From NCBI GenBank assembly GCA_031213475.1, contig JARUPZ010000036.1, positions 310,001 through 374,000 of the forward strand: 64,000 bases of DNA, given 5' to 3'. Below are positions 21,103 to 33,800 of this stretch, piece by piece. The stretch's first letter is position 1. Each line of letters opens with the position of its first letter. Source of the stretch: Nereocystis luetkeana (Eukaryota; Sar; Phaeophyceae; Laminariales; Laminariaceae). Both the position numbers and the translations under genes were made by a program. Below the pieces are notes generated by a model. The model did not search any database and had not been told where the DNA came from. It saw only the letters and a list, made by a program, of their open reading frames with translations.

Positions 21103-21160
21103 GTAAGAACTAAAGATCTGTCGTTATGAAAAGCTATTCGATGTCCTTCAGCTTTCAGCT

Positions 21161-21250
21161 GCTTTATCCCTTTTGGAGTTCGGACCCGTTACGGGGACAA
21201 AACTGCATGCAATTTGAGTGGTTTGTGATTTGCCCTCAAAACGAAACCGC
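21161..21250. mobile_element. MITE-2 copy, degenerate
   Basis: CCCTTTTGGAGTTCGGACCCG, GGGGACAAAACTGC and CCTCAAAACG resemble the MITE-2 arms. The TTAA ends are degraded. Confidence 0.5.
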
Positions 21251-22011
21251 AATATATCCTATTCATATTAATACCAGGTGTTAATAAAAGGGATAAGACC
21301 GCATTTACTCCCGGTATGTACGTGTGGGGATAACCCATCAATATCAATACTTGGGATTACAAGTAGTAATACATACCTGGTACGTTTGTTTACAGAGTAG
21401 TACAAAAGGTACACGCGTGCATGTTGTTTATACGTACGTGAGGCGAGGTAGTCCCATTCTCCTGGTAGTCGTAGAGCTCGACGGATCGAGTACGCCTTCG
21501 CTGGACCCCATGCTGGACTTGAATCGACCACAGTGGGACTTCAATCGGTCGTTCTTGCTCGTTTTGGCCCGGCACAGGACGAGGAACATCGCGCACAGCC
21601 AGGAATCGCATGCTCAACATGCTTCTCTCTGTGTATTGCTGCGGTCAGATAATTCTCCAGATGTATGTAAGTAAGCCGCAGGCTAGTTGCTCGTGGAGGC
21701 CGGGGTTCTTCTTGTGTGCTGCGGCTGCTGCTGCTCTTTGTCGTAGTATGTACGCACCCTATTATAGCTGCTGCTGCTGCTCGTTGGCGTTGTATGCTGT
21801 ATATATGTACCTGGTATATATATATGCGCTCGCCGTGATTGTCGAGCTGCAGAAGTGGTTGACGTATTTTGTTGTACACACGATGAGTACAACAGGTATT
21901 CGTGGTAGATACAGGTCAGAGCTGTAAAATATGACAGCATGGGCGAATGGCGAATGCGGCCACTCTTACGCGTTGTGCCCTTATGCCTTAGTTAATAAGT
22001 TCACTCTGCAC
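21251..22011. other. unassigned DNA
   Basis: Several ORFs of about 75-115 codons overlap on both strands without a recognisable domain. CTG/CAG-rich patches near 21720-21790. Confidence 0.35.
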
Positions 22012-22120
22012 TATTACGGGGGACCATAGTTAACAGGACCTATGGTACAGATAAAAACCTATATGTTTAACCATTTTTACTCACAATATTTGGTCCTGTT
22101 AACTATGGCCCCCCGTAATA
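22012..22120. mobile_element. MITE-1, complete
   Basis: TATTACGGGGGACCATAG ... CTATGGCCCCCCGTAATA, 109 bp, perfect flanking TA. Confidence 0.9.
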
Positions 22121-22552
22121 GTTCGGCCGTGTTCCTCGAACGCGGTAAAGAAAGAGTAAACAGCAAAATCAAACCTCGCTGGCTGTGGCCCTCTAACGTC
22201 CCCACTATTTCTATATTTAGGGTCATAGTCCATAGGTTGCCATTTGTAGAAGTACCACCTGCGGTGCTCAGAAGTTGAAAATACCCTGTAGTTATGTAGC
22301 GATTCGAGATGCCCGAGTATGAAGCATTGATTTTATAATATGAACTTGCGGGTTGAAAGTTTTGATAAAAATCAACCTATGAATGGATGAACTATTTCTT
22401 TTGTACCTGGTATATTTTTATATTGTTGTTGACGTATTACCAGGTATATTCTTACTTACCTGGTACAAGGTACATATATATGAAAATTGAACTTACGGTA
22501 CCAGCCTAAAGTTTATAATCAGGTGTTACAAGTATAGAATACAGGTATTATT

Positions 22553-22760
<208 letters not shown>

Positions 22761-22800
22761 AAACAATAAGAAGGACCAGGTATGTATGTCATGATGTATG

Positions 22801-23157
22801 TTTTTTTTCTTGTTTTTTGTTTTTTTTGCTCATCCCATTCAATATCTTCGCACATCTTCTTCTCTCTCTCCTTCCAACTCGTAACTCAGATCCGGGGTCA
22901 CATAGCAGGCTCTTCTCCCCCCTTCCCGCTACGGTACGTGCCTTCATTTTTATCGCGAGAAGATTTCAGCCTTTTCTTCCCTCGTCGACTCGCATCGAAT
23001 TGTGCCTACCCACGCTGCAAGGCGCTCTCAACAATTGAATCCTTTTTTATTTTTATTTTTGCAAATGAAGTCAAATGTCCGACCCACCTGTGGCTCGAAC
23101 CCAGGACTCAAACACAAGTAGAATTCGAGGTTAACCACTTGAACTACCGGGGCGACC
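22801..23157 (-). mobile_element. SINE A, full length
   Basis: Interrupted poly(T), complete body complement, and head ending CCGGGGCGACC. Carries CTGTGGCTCGAACCC, a one-base change next to the B box. Confidence 0.92.
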
Positions 23158-23677
23158 GGCTCATCTGTACGAGCTGACAGTTCATAAAAAGGTCGTATCT
23201 TGTGGTGTGAACCACTACGAGTTCGTACTTGGAAAATCGAATCACCGCAGTAGTGCACATGCCGTTCCTGACGTTTTTTGGAATCCGGCTCGATTTCGCC
23301 GATCTACCCAACGAAATTCCTAACATCATCACTGATACTTTGTTTTTTCGCCGACATTTCGACATAAAATCTGTACGAATTACAGACAGCAATGGTTGCT
23401 AAAATGATCGTTCCCGATCAAAGTGAAATTCGATATAAACCGCAGTTCTTACTGCTTACTGCGATTCGTTACCCGTAAGAAACGTAAAAGAGTTACGACA
23501 ACGTTGCGGATAACCCGTTCGCTCACTTATGGGATTTTTCACTCTGAAAATGTGAACCCGAGGATTACAGGGCTCCAGCACCTTTGTGTGACCACGGACT
23601 CTTTGATTTGGGAAAACAACAACATATATATACGCACGTATAGACACGGGAAAAAAGAAACTATTACCTGGTACGTC
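23158..23677. other. unassigned DNA
   Basis: No gene or repeat family recognised. Confidence 0.35.
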
Positions 23678-23810
23678 GTACGGGGGACCATAGTAAATAC
23701 CATGGTACCTGGTAGCAGTAGGACCTACGGGACACACAAAAACCGTTCTATGAATCCATTTTTACCTTCTGCTGATAATATTTGGTCCTATTTACTATGG
23801 TCCCCCGTAC
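23678..23810. mobile_element. MITE-1 with micro-insertion, GTAC ends
   Basis: GTACGGGGGACCATAG ... CTATGGTCCCCCGTAC. The outermost TA has become GTAC. TACCTGGTA at 23706-23714 is embedded near the left TIR. Confidence 0.87.
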
Positions 23811-24184
23811 TACGCACCAGGTATGGTACAGCAGTACAGCAGTCCTTCGCGAGGTCAGAAGGAGAAACAAACCACAGACAGCCACTACTGCTGTAGTACT
23901 GTAGTACCAGGTACCTGGTATACTCGTATTTTGTCATGTGACATGATGAGATTTCTGGACGAATAACAAAGTCGACATTTTCTTTTCAAGAACAACTGCT
24001 GTGTGTATTACATATTTTTAGAATTCCCCGTCCCCCCCCTGTCTGGGGCTAAAATATACGAGTATAGTGTGGCGTGTTGTTTGTTCTTCGAATACCCTTG
24101 GTTAATGTATTTGGAATGTACGTTCGAAAGTATGCCCCGCCTGCCATCTGCCACCTGCCAGTTTTTTCAAGGCTTATCACGGTA

Positions 24185-24485
24185 TTTCGGCGGGACGGTA
24201 ACGGCGGGACGGGACGGTAAAGCCGTCGTCAAAATGGCCCCGCCGTCCCGCCCCGCCGACAAATTCCCTGGCCGTCGTCACTTACCGTCCCGTCCCGCCG
24301 ATAAAATATCTCCCCTTGGAAATTACCGTCCCGTCCCGCCGTGACATCGAACAATTACCGTCCCGTCCCGCCGTGACACCGAACAATGACCGCCCCGTCC
24401 CGCCGTGACACCGAACAATTACCGTCCCGTCCCGTCGATAAAATATCTCCCTTTGGAAAAAATCGTCCCGTCCCGTCGTAACACG
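24185..24485. repeat. minisatellite of CCCGTCCCG-type units
   Basis: Repeated GACAC/ATCGAACAAT(T/G)ACCG and CCGTCCCGTCCCGCCG blocks, unit about 31 bp. A stretch ATAAAATATCTCCC recurs at both ends. Confidence 0.85.
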
Positions 24486-25250
24486 GCTTCCGGCGGACAT
24501 ACCTTGCCTCTTCCCCTGCGAGATACATCGTCTGTTCCCATCCATTCCCACCACGAATTACGAAAGTGACAAAGAATTTCGAGTTGTACTAAAGTTCAGT
24601 AGTAATTCCTAAATAAATGAATACCTGGTACCACATGTCATCATAGATTATGCACAAGTCCCATACTACTGCTGAGAATGAAATACGTATAGAACAGCAG
24701 TAGTAGTAGTAGTAGGCGTATTGCGCAGCTTGCGAAATTGAGTACTGAGAAAGGGATTTCAATTAACCAGTCGAACTCACAGCTGATGACGTAATTTCAT
24801 CATTTTAATCTTACAGAGTGCGTATATAGAATGTACAAGGACCCCCTTCGGGATGTGGGTGGCATGAAATCCGGGGGGTGTCGCAAGTTGAAAAGGGAGA
24901 CGCATGTAAAACCCTTGGACCTCTTTTTTGAGGAAAAATGATCTCGGAGTGAACTGAGTCATGGGTTACTGATTTATTGCTAAAAGCGAAGAGCAGTAGC
25001 CTAGTCTTCGATGCTCTCGCATGTCTTGGCGTATACCTGGTAGGAGACATGGACTACTGCTGTATTGCTCGAAGGAAAGCGTAGCACTCAGAAGGAAATT
25101 GACGGGGTTTGTATCATCCAGGTATTTATCGCCTGGGTGGGATCTGTATCATCGTTAGATGTGATCCTTGATGATCTGAACACATCTACTGGGTGGGGTC
25201 TGCACGATCTGCATGAACCACACATGCATGTTAATCGAACATACATGTGC
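24486..25250. other. unassigned DNA
   Basis: No supported gene. TAG-rich microsatellite-like patch near 24700. Confidence 0.35.
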
Positions 25251-25269
25251 CGTGGTTAACTGATGAATA

Positions 25270-26180
25270 CGTGGCTTTGCGTGGGTGGGTCCGTATGATC
25301 TGAAGGATCTGTACGATCTGCAGGGTCTGTATAATGTGGATGTATCACTCTTTTTATGGCGGTGATATCTGCTTAGTCTTCATGATTGCACTTGCGTGCC
25401 GGGTGGGATGATCTGAACGCCATGTATGTGTGAATGATGTAGAGGATCTGCATGAACGATCCCAAGGATCGATTATCTACACACTCCAACTACAACTCGT
25501 TTGCCTGGAGAGACAGGTATATTCCGGGTCATTTCCACTTGTGTGCCAGGTGGGATCTGGTTGATCTCAATGACATTTCAAATGTTTAGCCGGAAGGGAA
25601 TCTGTCTGGTTACATTTTTCATAAATGTGTACCTGAGTAGAATCTGTGTGATCTGTACAATCAAACACAGTTTGACCGGTATAGGATCTGTCCGATCTGC
25701 CGATCTGTACATCTTTAGCGAGATAGGGTCTGTACGATCTGCATGATCTGCACATGTTTATCGGTGTGGGTGTCATAAATCTGCAGGATCTGTATAATCT
25801 GCAGGATCTGTATGATCTACCGGTGTAATCTGTATGATCTGTAGATCGGAATGGGGTATGTACGATCTGCATGATATGCACATTTTTATCGGTGGGTCTG
25901 CATGATCTGCAGGATCAGTATGATCTGCGGGATTTTTGTATGGTCTGGAGGATCTGTATAATCTGGATACTTCACGCTTGTTTGCATCATGTTTACCCGG
26001 GATGGGTCTGTGTGAGGCGGATATTTCACAGGTGTGTACCTGAGTGGGATCTGTGTGATCTGTACATATAACCGGGTTGGATCTTTTTGATCTGCAGGAT
26101 ATGTATGATCTGCAGGATCTGAATGATCTGCAGGATCTGTATGATCTACAGGATTCCGTATGATCTGGAGGGTCTGTAAA
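25270..26180 (+). repeat. degenerate GATCTG-rich satellite
   Basis: About 900 bp dominated by GATCTG(C/T)A and GGATCTGTATGATCTGCA motifs in irregular 9-18 bp spacing. Longer units recur with GTTTA(C/G)C and TTCACACTTGT around 25300, 25980 and 26190. No ORF shared between units. Confidence 0.88.
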
Positions 26181-26405
26181 AGGCTGGATACTTCACACTT
26201 GTTGCAGCATGTTTAGCAACAACAGGAGCAGCAAGAGAAGCAACCGCGTGGCACGGGCAAAAAAAAAATAAGGGTAGCCGCAAGAAAAGCAACCTGTGCC
26301 AGCAACAGCTATACCGCGATTGTGTGTAGTGTGTAGTAGCAGTAGCGGCAGCAACAACAGGAGTAGCAGAGTGATAAACAAACCGCGCGACACGGACACG
26401 TTGTA

Positions 26406-26849
26406 CAAAGGGCAGTGAATACTCGGCTACAGTATTACACGCAACGCTCTACGTACGAAGATCCGATAAATAAATGATGAATCGCACTGAGATACTAAAA
26501 TAAATCTACCAGGTATGTACGAGGGGGATACAGCGTGTTCTCAGGTCTTGTGGCCAAGCAGTCACGAGCACACGAGCACTCAGCAGCAGCAGCAGCAGCA
26601 GCAGCAGCACTCAGCCGCACTCGAGCAACACTCGATTCGAGCAGCACTCGTACGCCTGTTGTTGCTGTTCTTGTACAGCTGCGTACGGCTCGAGCAGCAC
26701 TCGAGCGCACGAGCATGAGTAGGTTTCCAAGCCTGTATTGCACCGCAAAAAAGGACACGGGACCACGATCACTCGATTGCTCAAGCGCAAAAAGCACGAG
26801 ACAAACACGAGCACGGCGTGGCGAAGCAGTCACGGGCACACGAGCACTT

Positions 26850-26904
<55 letters not shown>

Positions 26905-27300
26905 CCCAGCGGCACTTGAGCAACACTCGCCTCGAACAGCACTCGTACGCCTGTTGTTGCTGTTGTTTTAATGCTGCGTACGGCTCGAGCATGAGCTCGA
27001 CAGGATTATTACAGGCAACGCAATACGTGGTGCAAATATCCGATAAATGATGAATCGCAACGAGATACTAAAACAAATCTACCAGGTATGTACGTGGTGG
27101 ATACAGTGTGTTCCCACGTCTTGTGGCCAAGCAGTCACGAGCACACGAGCACTCAGCTGCAGCAGCACTAACAGCAGCAACCAGTAGCACTCGAGCAACA
27201 CTCGATTCGAGCAGCACACGTTCGCCTGTTGTTGCTGTTCTTGTACTGCTGCGTACTGCTCGAGCTCAAACTCGAGCAGCACTATGGGTGCTGTTGTTGC
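26406..27300 (+). repeat. tandem repeat with CAG arrays
   Basis: A module AAGCAGTCACGAGCACACGA ... GAGCAACACTCG ... CGCCTGTTGTTGCTGTT recurs at about 26552, 26825 and 27127. A leader GATGAATCGCA(C/A)(T/C)GAGATACT precedes the first and third. Pure CAG runs lie at 26581-26609 and 26851-26902. The Ala/Ser-rich ORFs are translations of the repeat, not genes. Confidence 0.85.
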
Positions 27301-27865
27301 AGATGCAGCAGGAACGAGAAAAACAAAATCTTTGCAGCTGAAAATACATTTTTTTTTCTTGATCCAATCACTTACCTGGTACCAGGTATGTAGTTTTTCG
27401 GCTGTTGGACCGGCCATATCTCTCGAGCAAAAAAAAAGTTCCGGCAGGCGATCAATGTGTCGACTATTAATACTGCATGGCCGTGTCGGAAACTCACGTC
27501 CAATTACATAGTATACGTACCATACGTAAAATTGAGTGGGGCACGACCGATCTGCCGTTTATGCAACGTCTTGGCTGGCCAAGCTCGCATTCGTTCAATG
27601 TACATTCACAAAGTAGTACCTGGTAGTATACCAGGGTATACCGCAATAATGCTACTGCTGTGAGCAAACGTGAAAAGACGATCAGGAGTGTTCGCGTTTT
27701 TCGCATTTTTGTTCAAGTAGTAGGGGGCGTTTACTGGGATGGTGTCCGTTTTAGCCGAACTGGCGCGTTAACTCCGGGGGGGGCCTTTTTTACAATTTAA
27801 TAGCATCGTTACGGTACTCGTTCGAGAGTCTGGATGACGGTGCTTTTAACCCTCTTTGTGCTGCA
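27301..27865. other. unassigned DNA
   Basis: No supported gene or repeat family. Contains TACCTGGTACCAGGTA near 27372. Confidence 0.35.
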
Positions 27866-28213
27866 GTCCCCGGTGGCTTAGTAGGTGGTCCGTGTGCCTA
27901 CTACTGTAACCAACCCCCCCCCTCCCTACCCTCACCCGCTCAATTTCGTGGGTTCAAGTCTCACCGAGTGCATACGAGCTCGTACGGGATTTTTTTGCAT
28001 AAAAATTGATTAGCGGAAAGCGCGAAAACGTGAGTTAGCTACATTCGATGAAAATCGACGAGCAGTGGGAATGCAGAACCCGATGCGCGACAAAAAATGA
28101 AGGCACGTACCGGGGGGGGAAAGGGACGACACCTGTGACCACGGCTTGTCCAGAAGAAGACCGCTGAGGGTCAAACCTCCTACAAAGTGTAAGTGATAAT
28201 TGGAAAAAAAAAA
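27866..28213 (+). mobile_element. SINE B, full length
   Basis: The head GTCCCCGGTGGCTTAGTAGG and B box GGTTCAAGTCTC are tRNA-like. The body has CGAGCTCGTACGGGATTTTT, AGCGGAAAGCGCGAAAACG and CATTCGATGAAAATCGACGA, with poly(A) at the end. Partial copies lie at 2785-3390 and 34962-35286. The middle shares TGAAGGCACGTACCG with SINE A, so the two families may share a module. Confidence 0.85.
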
Positions 28214-28214
28214 C

Positions 28215-28282
28215 GTTTTGGGGACAAACGACGTAGAATTGACGGGTTTGTCCCGACAATGGGACTGCAGTCCTAAAAGGGT
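28215..28282. mobile_element. MITE-2 copy, partial
   Basis: GTTTTGGGGACAAACG and TTTGTCCCGACAATGGGACT, right end TCCTAAAAGGGTCAA. The left terminus was lost at the SINE B poly(A). Confidence 0.65.
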
Positions 28283-28755
28283 CAAAAGACAGAAGGTGTT
28301 GATTTTTTTTATTTTCTGCCCTCGGCGGAATGTCTGTCCTTCTGCTGCTACGCAACATATGTACCTGCTCATCTGTCGACATTCCTATGTGAAACACCCC
28401 CTTGCCTGCTTCACAAATACCTTCTCCATTCCTCTCATTCAAATGGCTTGTCCGCTTTTCCTCTTGGCTTTCAACTCAACCATTTAGAAGGGGGGGGCGT
28501 TTACTACGTGGCCGAGGCGTTTTTCGTATTTTTGTTCAAATAGGGGGCGTTTACCCCCGAATATCCTTGTTTTCGCTCAACATAGGGCCCCGGGGCGTTC
28601 ACAATTTGTAGCACTTCTACTAGGGCTGTGAAGTGGCGAGCTGGGTTCGCCACTTTGTAGATATAATAATTTTCGAGGAAGGTTCCTATTTTCAGTACAT
28701 GCTCGTACGTACAGGTACTGCGACTATAAATAGCCTAGAAAAAAAATGGAGGGGG

Positions 28756-28925
28756 TGGGGAGGCGGAGGGTGATACAGCTCCGCGGTCTATGGTACCCAG
28801 CACCATGATTTCTACGACGGGTTCAATTCCCAGGTTGCGTGGGATGGGGGGGTGGAGGGTGATATAGCTCCGCGGTCTATGGTGACCGGCACCATGATTT
28901 CGATGCTGGGTTCAAGTCCCTGGTT
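28756..28925 (+). repeat. two tandem tRNA-like units
   Basis: GGAGGGTGATA(C/T)AGCTCCGCGG ... GCACCATGATTTC ... GGGTTCAA(T/G)TCCC occurs twice, about 78 bp apart. AGCTCCGCGG resembles an A box and GGTTCAA(T/G)TCC is a B box. I cannot fold a full cloverleaf, so tRNA pseudogenes or a third SINE head are both possible. Confidence 0.55.
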
Positions 28926-28929
28926 GCGA

Positions 28930-29650
28930 GCATCTTTCTTTTTTCATCCGACGATTTAGGTCCGTTTACGGTTCGCGCTAAGCGCTCACGGCCTCCGGCA
29001 ACTCAGGGCTACTCAAATTTCTGCAACTTGTGGGTGGGAGCAGGGTCCCAAATGGGATCACATCCGGGTGGGACGAGGTCCGGGTGGGACCAGGAGAGCC
29101 AAGCAGGGTCCAGTTTTGTTTTCCCGCTAGAATGGAGAATATTCCGACAAACTTGTTTATCTACAACATGGAGAACTCTACTGGCAGCATTTCACGACTA
29201 ATAAAGTAACTCGGCTGGCGCAGCCAACCGACTTGCCGGCGAAGGCCAAACGAGCGAAGCAAGTCAAAAAAATATTCCCTTGGCCGACCGGGGCCCACTG
29301 GAGGCGTCCCTTGGAGGGATCGCCGGAGGCGCCTCCGACGGATCCAGCTGAAAGCGCCGCCGGGGGCGAATAGTACACTATTTAGCTTAAGTTCATAAAA
29401 GAAAAACGCGTCTGCAGATTCACGGAAGTTTCAAGTTTCAACACAAACAAGAGAAAAAAATGGCTTCAACGTACACAGAAAAGTCCAAAAACGAGAAGTA
29501 CAAATAAAGGAGGTTCGGTATAGTTCTCCACGCCGGTAGAGGACCATGACAGCAATCGGTTCAGTCGGAGTCTTACCTCACGGGGGTACGAATGCACAGC
29601 GATATCATCACTAAACTACAGTAGACCACAGAGGTACAAATAAATATAGG
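28930..29650. other. unassigned DNA
   Basis: No supported gene. GGGTGGGACCAGG-like short repeats at about 29030-29110. Confidence 0.35.
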
Positions 29651-29656
29651 GTTTTG

Positions 29657-30862
29657 GCCAGAATCAGGTATACCTGGCCCCTTTTCGCCCAAAATCAGTT
29701 ACATGCTGAAAACAAGTACAAAACGCCTCCCAGGAGCCCTGCTATTGAATAGGCTGACATCGCAACTAATTTTGGCTCGAAAAGGCCAAGGTCTACCTGA
29801 CTTTTTCTACTCTGTCTAGCTTTCAACTGTTTTTTTTTTTTTTTTTTTTGCTCATCCCATTCATTATCTTCGCACATCTTCTCTCTCTCCTTCCCACTCG
29901 TAACTCAGATCCGGGGTCACATAGCAGGCTCTTCTCCCCCCTTCCCGCTACGGTACGTGCCTTCATTTTTATCGCGAGAAGATTTCAGCCTTTTCTTCCC
30001 TCGTCGACTCGCATCGAATTGTGCCTACCCACGCTGCAAGGCGCTCTCAACAATTGAATCCTTTTTTTATTTTTGCAAAATAAAGTCAAAGTCCGACCCA
30101 CCTGGGGCTCGAACCCAGGACTCAAACAAGTAGAATTCGAGGTTAACCACTTGAACCACCGGGGCGACCGATTTAGGCTAACGTTGAATCAATCAGAGAG
30201 GCCATACGTACACTGCTGTTCGTTCTCTCCGTATGCGTCTGCTCAGCCTCGGTTAAATTATTTTATATTAATGTATACACTCTGTACTCGTACGTCGTAC
30301 CAGGTACGTCACAGCAGTACCTATTTATACATACATGCATACATGCGTAAGCTGGTTTTACTTTTGTTATTTGGAGTGTGCGACGTGCTTCAGTTAGTTG
30401 CTGTGATGTGTACTCTGTTGTCTTCTGTGGTCACAGCAGTCTATACAGCACCATGGTCACAAGTCACAAGGCATTTCATCTGCAACCCCCCGCGTCGAGT
30501 TGGTCTCAGGTTTGGTACTCACACGGGAAGATAACTTCGTGCAGAGCAGACGGTTCCGCGAGGACGGTCTAGAAGCTTTAAAGCTGCGCCAGAGTAAATA
30601 CTCTTGGCGCTCCCGTCGTGGCGAAACAAGCGAAGCCTATTACTACTGACTCTCCGCAGGTCCAAGTGGAGCCCGTGGTACCTACGTATACACCCTAAAG
30701 GAAACGAAACAATTCAGATTTCGGAGGCCATGTGGCCTTGAGCACATCCTTTTTTTTACCGGATTTTCATGGGCATAATACCGCTCGTGGCGTGCGTTTT
30801 TTACTTGGTTTTAGTATGTACTTGACTTTGGCTCAAACGGATGAGGCATACCTGATTTTGGC
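29657..30862 (+). mobile_element. R1 element copy c, split by a SINE
   Basis: Starts GCCAGAATCAGGTATACC and ends ACCTGATTTTGGC, inverted termini. All internal R1 marker strings are present. The SINE A at 29830-30169 interrupts it after CTTTCAACTG. About 0.87 kb without the SINE. Confidence 0.82.
29830..30169 (-). mobile_element. SINE A, full length
   Basis: Poly(T) of 20, body complement, head ending CCGGGGCGACC. Inserted in R1 copy c. Confidence 0.93.
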
Positions 30863-33800
30863 ATTTGCACATAAATATTTGTGACCCCTGGGGTACACAC
30901 CGTACGCGACGGTGTGTATCACCCTATCGTGCAACGCGCAAGAATACACACACCATGTGAAGAATTTCAGACCCGGTTTCCTCGAAAATTTGGGGGGCAC
31001 ACCCAACGAAAATGGCGACTTCGGAAAGATTCCGCCTACGATCGTAGAAGGTTGCATACACGCATCGCTCGTCATACTCAGTAAGCGCGCCCTCCCCGTT
31101 GTCGAGAAAACCGAGCTTTCAAAAGCGTCCGAGGGGGTGTGCTATCTCACCACCCTACGTAGTGCGATAGTGTGATGCGGTTAACGTTGAATACCGCATC
31201 CCCCCCCCCCCCCACTATTCCATATAGGTTGGGTTGGCGTCGGTTGGCAACGACATTGTAAAACATGCCGCTCACTACGTGAGCTGGACAACCAGGGTAT
31301 CGATTTTTTTTGTTTTGTTTTTTGCGGTCGCCCCCAGCTGTTTTTTTTTTGTCGGGGATGGTTTTAGCGTGTTGTGTCCTGCCTAACCCCCCCGCTCAGT
31401 GTCGGGGCTAGGCTGGGTAATCGGGCCACTCATTTGTGGCACAGGACACATCTCCAGAATTGTAGGCTGGCTTTTCGATTTGTTTCTTCGACATAATCCG
31501 TGTTATTTTTCTTCTCGTTTTCGATATTCACTTTTCGCTTTTCCATGCATCTTCCTCGCCCCCCCCCCGTCGCAGGTGACATGGCGATGGTTTCCCTTGA
31601 CGATTTCTTCCTCCCCCTTAAGGCTGGGTCCTCCTTTCATTCGCGTTTTACGTACTTTGCCGGCTTTGTTGCCTTGCCGTTCTGAGGTGTGGGAGCGGGT
31701 TTTGAGGAGCCGCATGTTCGACTCATGTTCCAGTTCGTGGAATCGGGGTTTCCAAGAATTTCCTATAATTCTGCATATACGGCTCATCAGAGTGGGCTAG
31801 TGTTATGATACTGCTTTGTATGAGGTTGAAAGCCCGGTAATTACCTGGGCCCTGGCACTGGGATCGTATTTATAGTACTTGGAAGGCGTATCTTAGGTGG
31901 AAAACCAGGGTTTTCCAGAGAGGCACGAGCGTGGTGTCAGTCTCCGTCGTGCACGAAATAAATAAAGCTCCTCTTCTATCTCTAAGCAAACAACAACGTG
32001 AGTACCAACGAGTACCGAATTAATAGGCAGACCTGCCCAGGGATGCAAAGTGTCCCGCTGTCCATTATCTTAACAGATACCTGGTATTTGTCGAACTACA
32101 GCATCTATCCAAATATATCCTTTATCTAATCTAATCCATCTGCAAATGAAGGAAATACGTTTTTATTATCCCAAGGTTGGCCACCTCATACAAAGTGCCG
32201 ACTGGTGCCGACGAAAGCAAATAACGTGCCGACGCAGCTGTAGCCTAGAGGTCAGCAGTCGCCGCCTTATAGTAGTATTACAGTATGGTGGAAGGCCTCG
32301 TATCAAGCAGGGGGGGGTGGCTCTCTATCGTCCCCTGGTTTCAGTTTTGTATAGAATTCGTTCAGGTGTAGAGGGAGGGGACGGTAGCAGGTACCCCCCC
32401 CCCTGTCGGCAGGGCCCAAGTTGAACAATTCGACGTGAGGTGTCGGGAAAATATTCTGCGTGTGCCCCTGCCTTGTTTGTCACGAAGTTGGTAGCGTCGC
32501 TCATGATCCGTCACTGCTACTGCTGTGCTCAGGCTGCTTTGGTTGCTTTTGGTTTGGTAGAAGGGGGGAGAGAGGGCTATCTATGCTAAATTTGGTCAGG
32601 GGAGAGGAGAGAGAAGGAGAGGGAGGGAGAGCGGTAGTTTTTGTGTGCGGTTGATTCAGCGCTACAGCAGAGAGAAAAACGAACGAGGTAGTCCAGAATA
32701 AACTTAATCATGGACATCACGCAGACGGTTCTTGCTCGTCTTCGTCGGGACGAGAGGCATGAACCTCTAGGTGGGGGTTGGTCGTTGTGGTCGAGTAGTC
32801 GGGCCATTTTCGGGTAGGTTGGTACAATATTCGGGTACCTCTTGGGGGGTTTGTAGCCAAAATCGGGTATATCCGGCGCAAAGTGGCCAGCATCGGGTGA
32901 CGGCCGGCGTTGACCAATGAGATGGCGATCTGGGGCCTTTGCGGTCACCGAAATAAAAGGTACCCGATTTTCGCCACGAAGACATCGGGTATACCCGAAT
33001 TTTGCCACTGCTCTATATTATTCATTACCGGGGTACGTTTATACCACACCCCCTTCGGTAACATGCCTCGTATTCAGTATAACACCCCTAAGATGCCACC
33101 CCCGTGTCGTGCCGTGACGTGAGTGAGCACGCAGTACCCCCAGATGTGCCAGTGTACCGCAACATGGAGGTGGAGGAGGTGCAAAGTCTTGCGAACGTGT
33201 ATGTAGCCCATCGCAGTGGGAAACATCTTCTTGAACGTCAGCGACTGCTGCTTCGGGTACTCTAGGCTCGGTCATGTGCTTCTGGCGGAAAACCACGCAT
33301 GTGCCTCCTGATGCTGCAAAGGCACCCTACTCCACAGCTCGCCGGCAAGCCAGTGCAAGCCTCTGCCACGAAGGACCCCACAGCAGGGCCGGTTTGCACA
33401 CGCCAAGCACGGCATCTGCTGCCGAGGCCCCCGCAACAGATGTGCAAGCTGGCAGCAAAAAAAAAAACTGCTGCCCCCCCTCTAGTTGTCACACACCTTG
33501 CCGCCTTCCTGGAGAGTGCGGCAGCAAAACCTCCAACCACCAACTGCTACCACCCCCCTTTTATCACACCCCTACCTGCTGATGACGTAGAGTGTGGCCG
33601 CCAAACTCATTTGCAACCTTTGTTATCACACGCGTTGTATCACACACCCTACACAGCAGTATACCACTCGGTGATACGCCTTCACAAATCCCCCAAAAAA
33701 CACCCACTTGATCACCGGGGTACGCCGTATATCACGCCCCCGGAGTACAACACACCGGATAATAGTGAGGAGCCAGACGTCGGAGTGGGCGCCGACGTCT

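Noticed and set aside
26495..27417. Ala/Ser/Gln-rich and Leu-rich ORFs over the CAG arrays
   Set aside because: They are translations of CAG microsatellites and tandem repeats in several frames.
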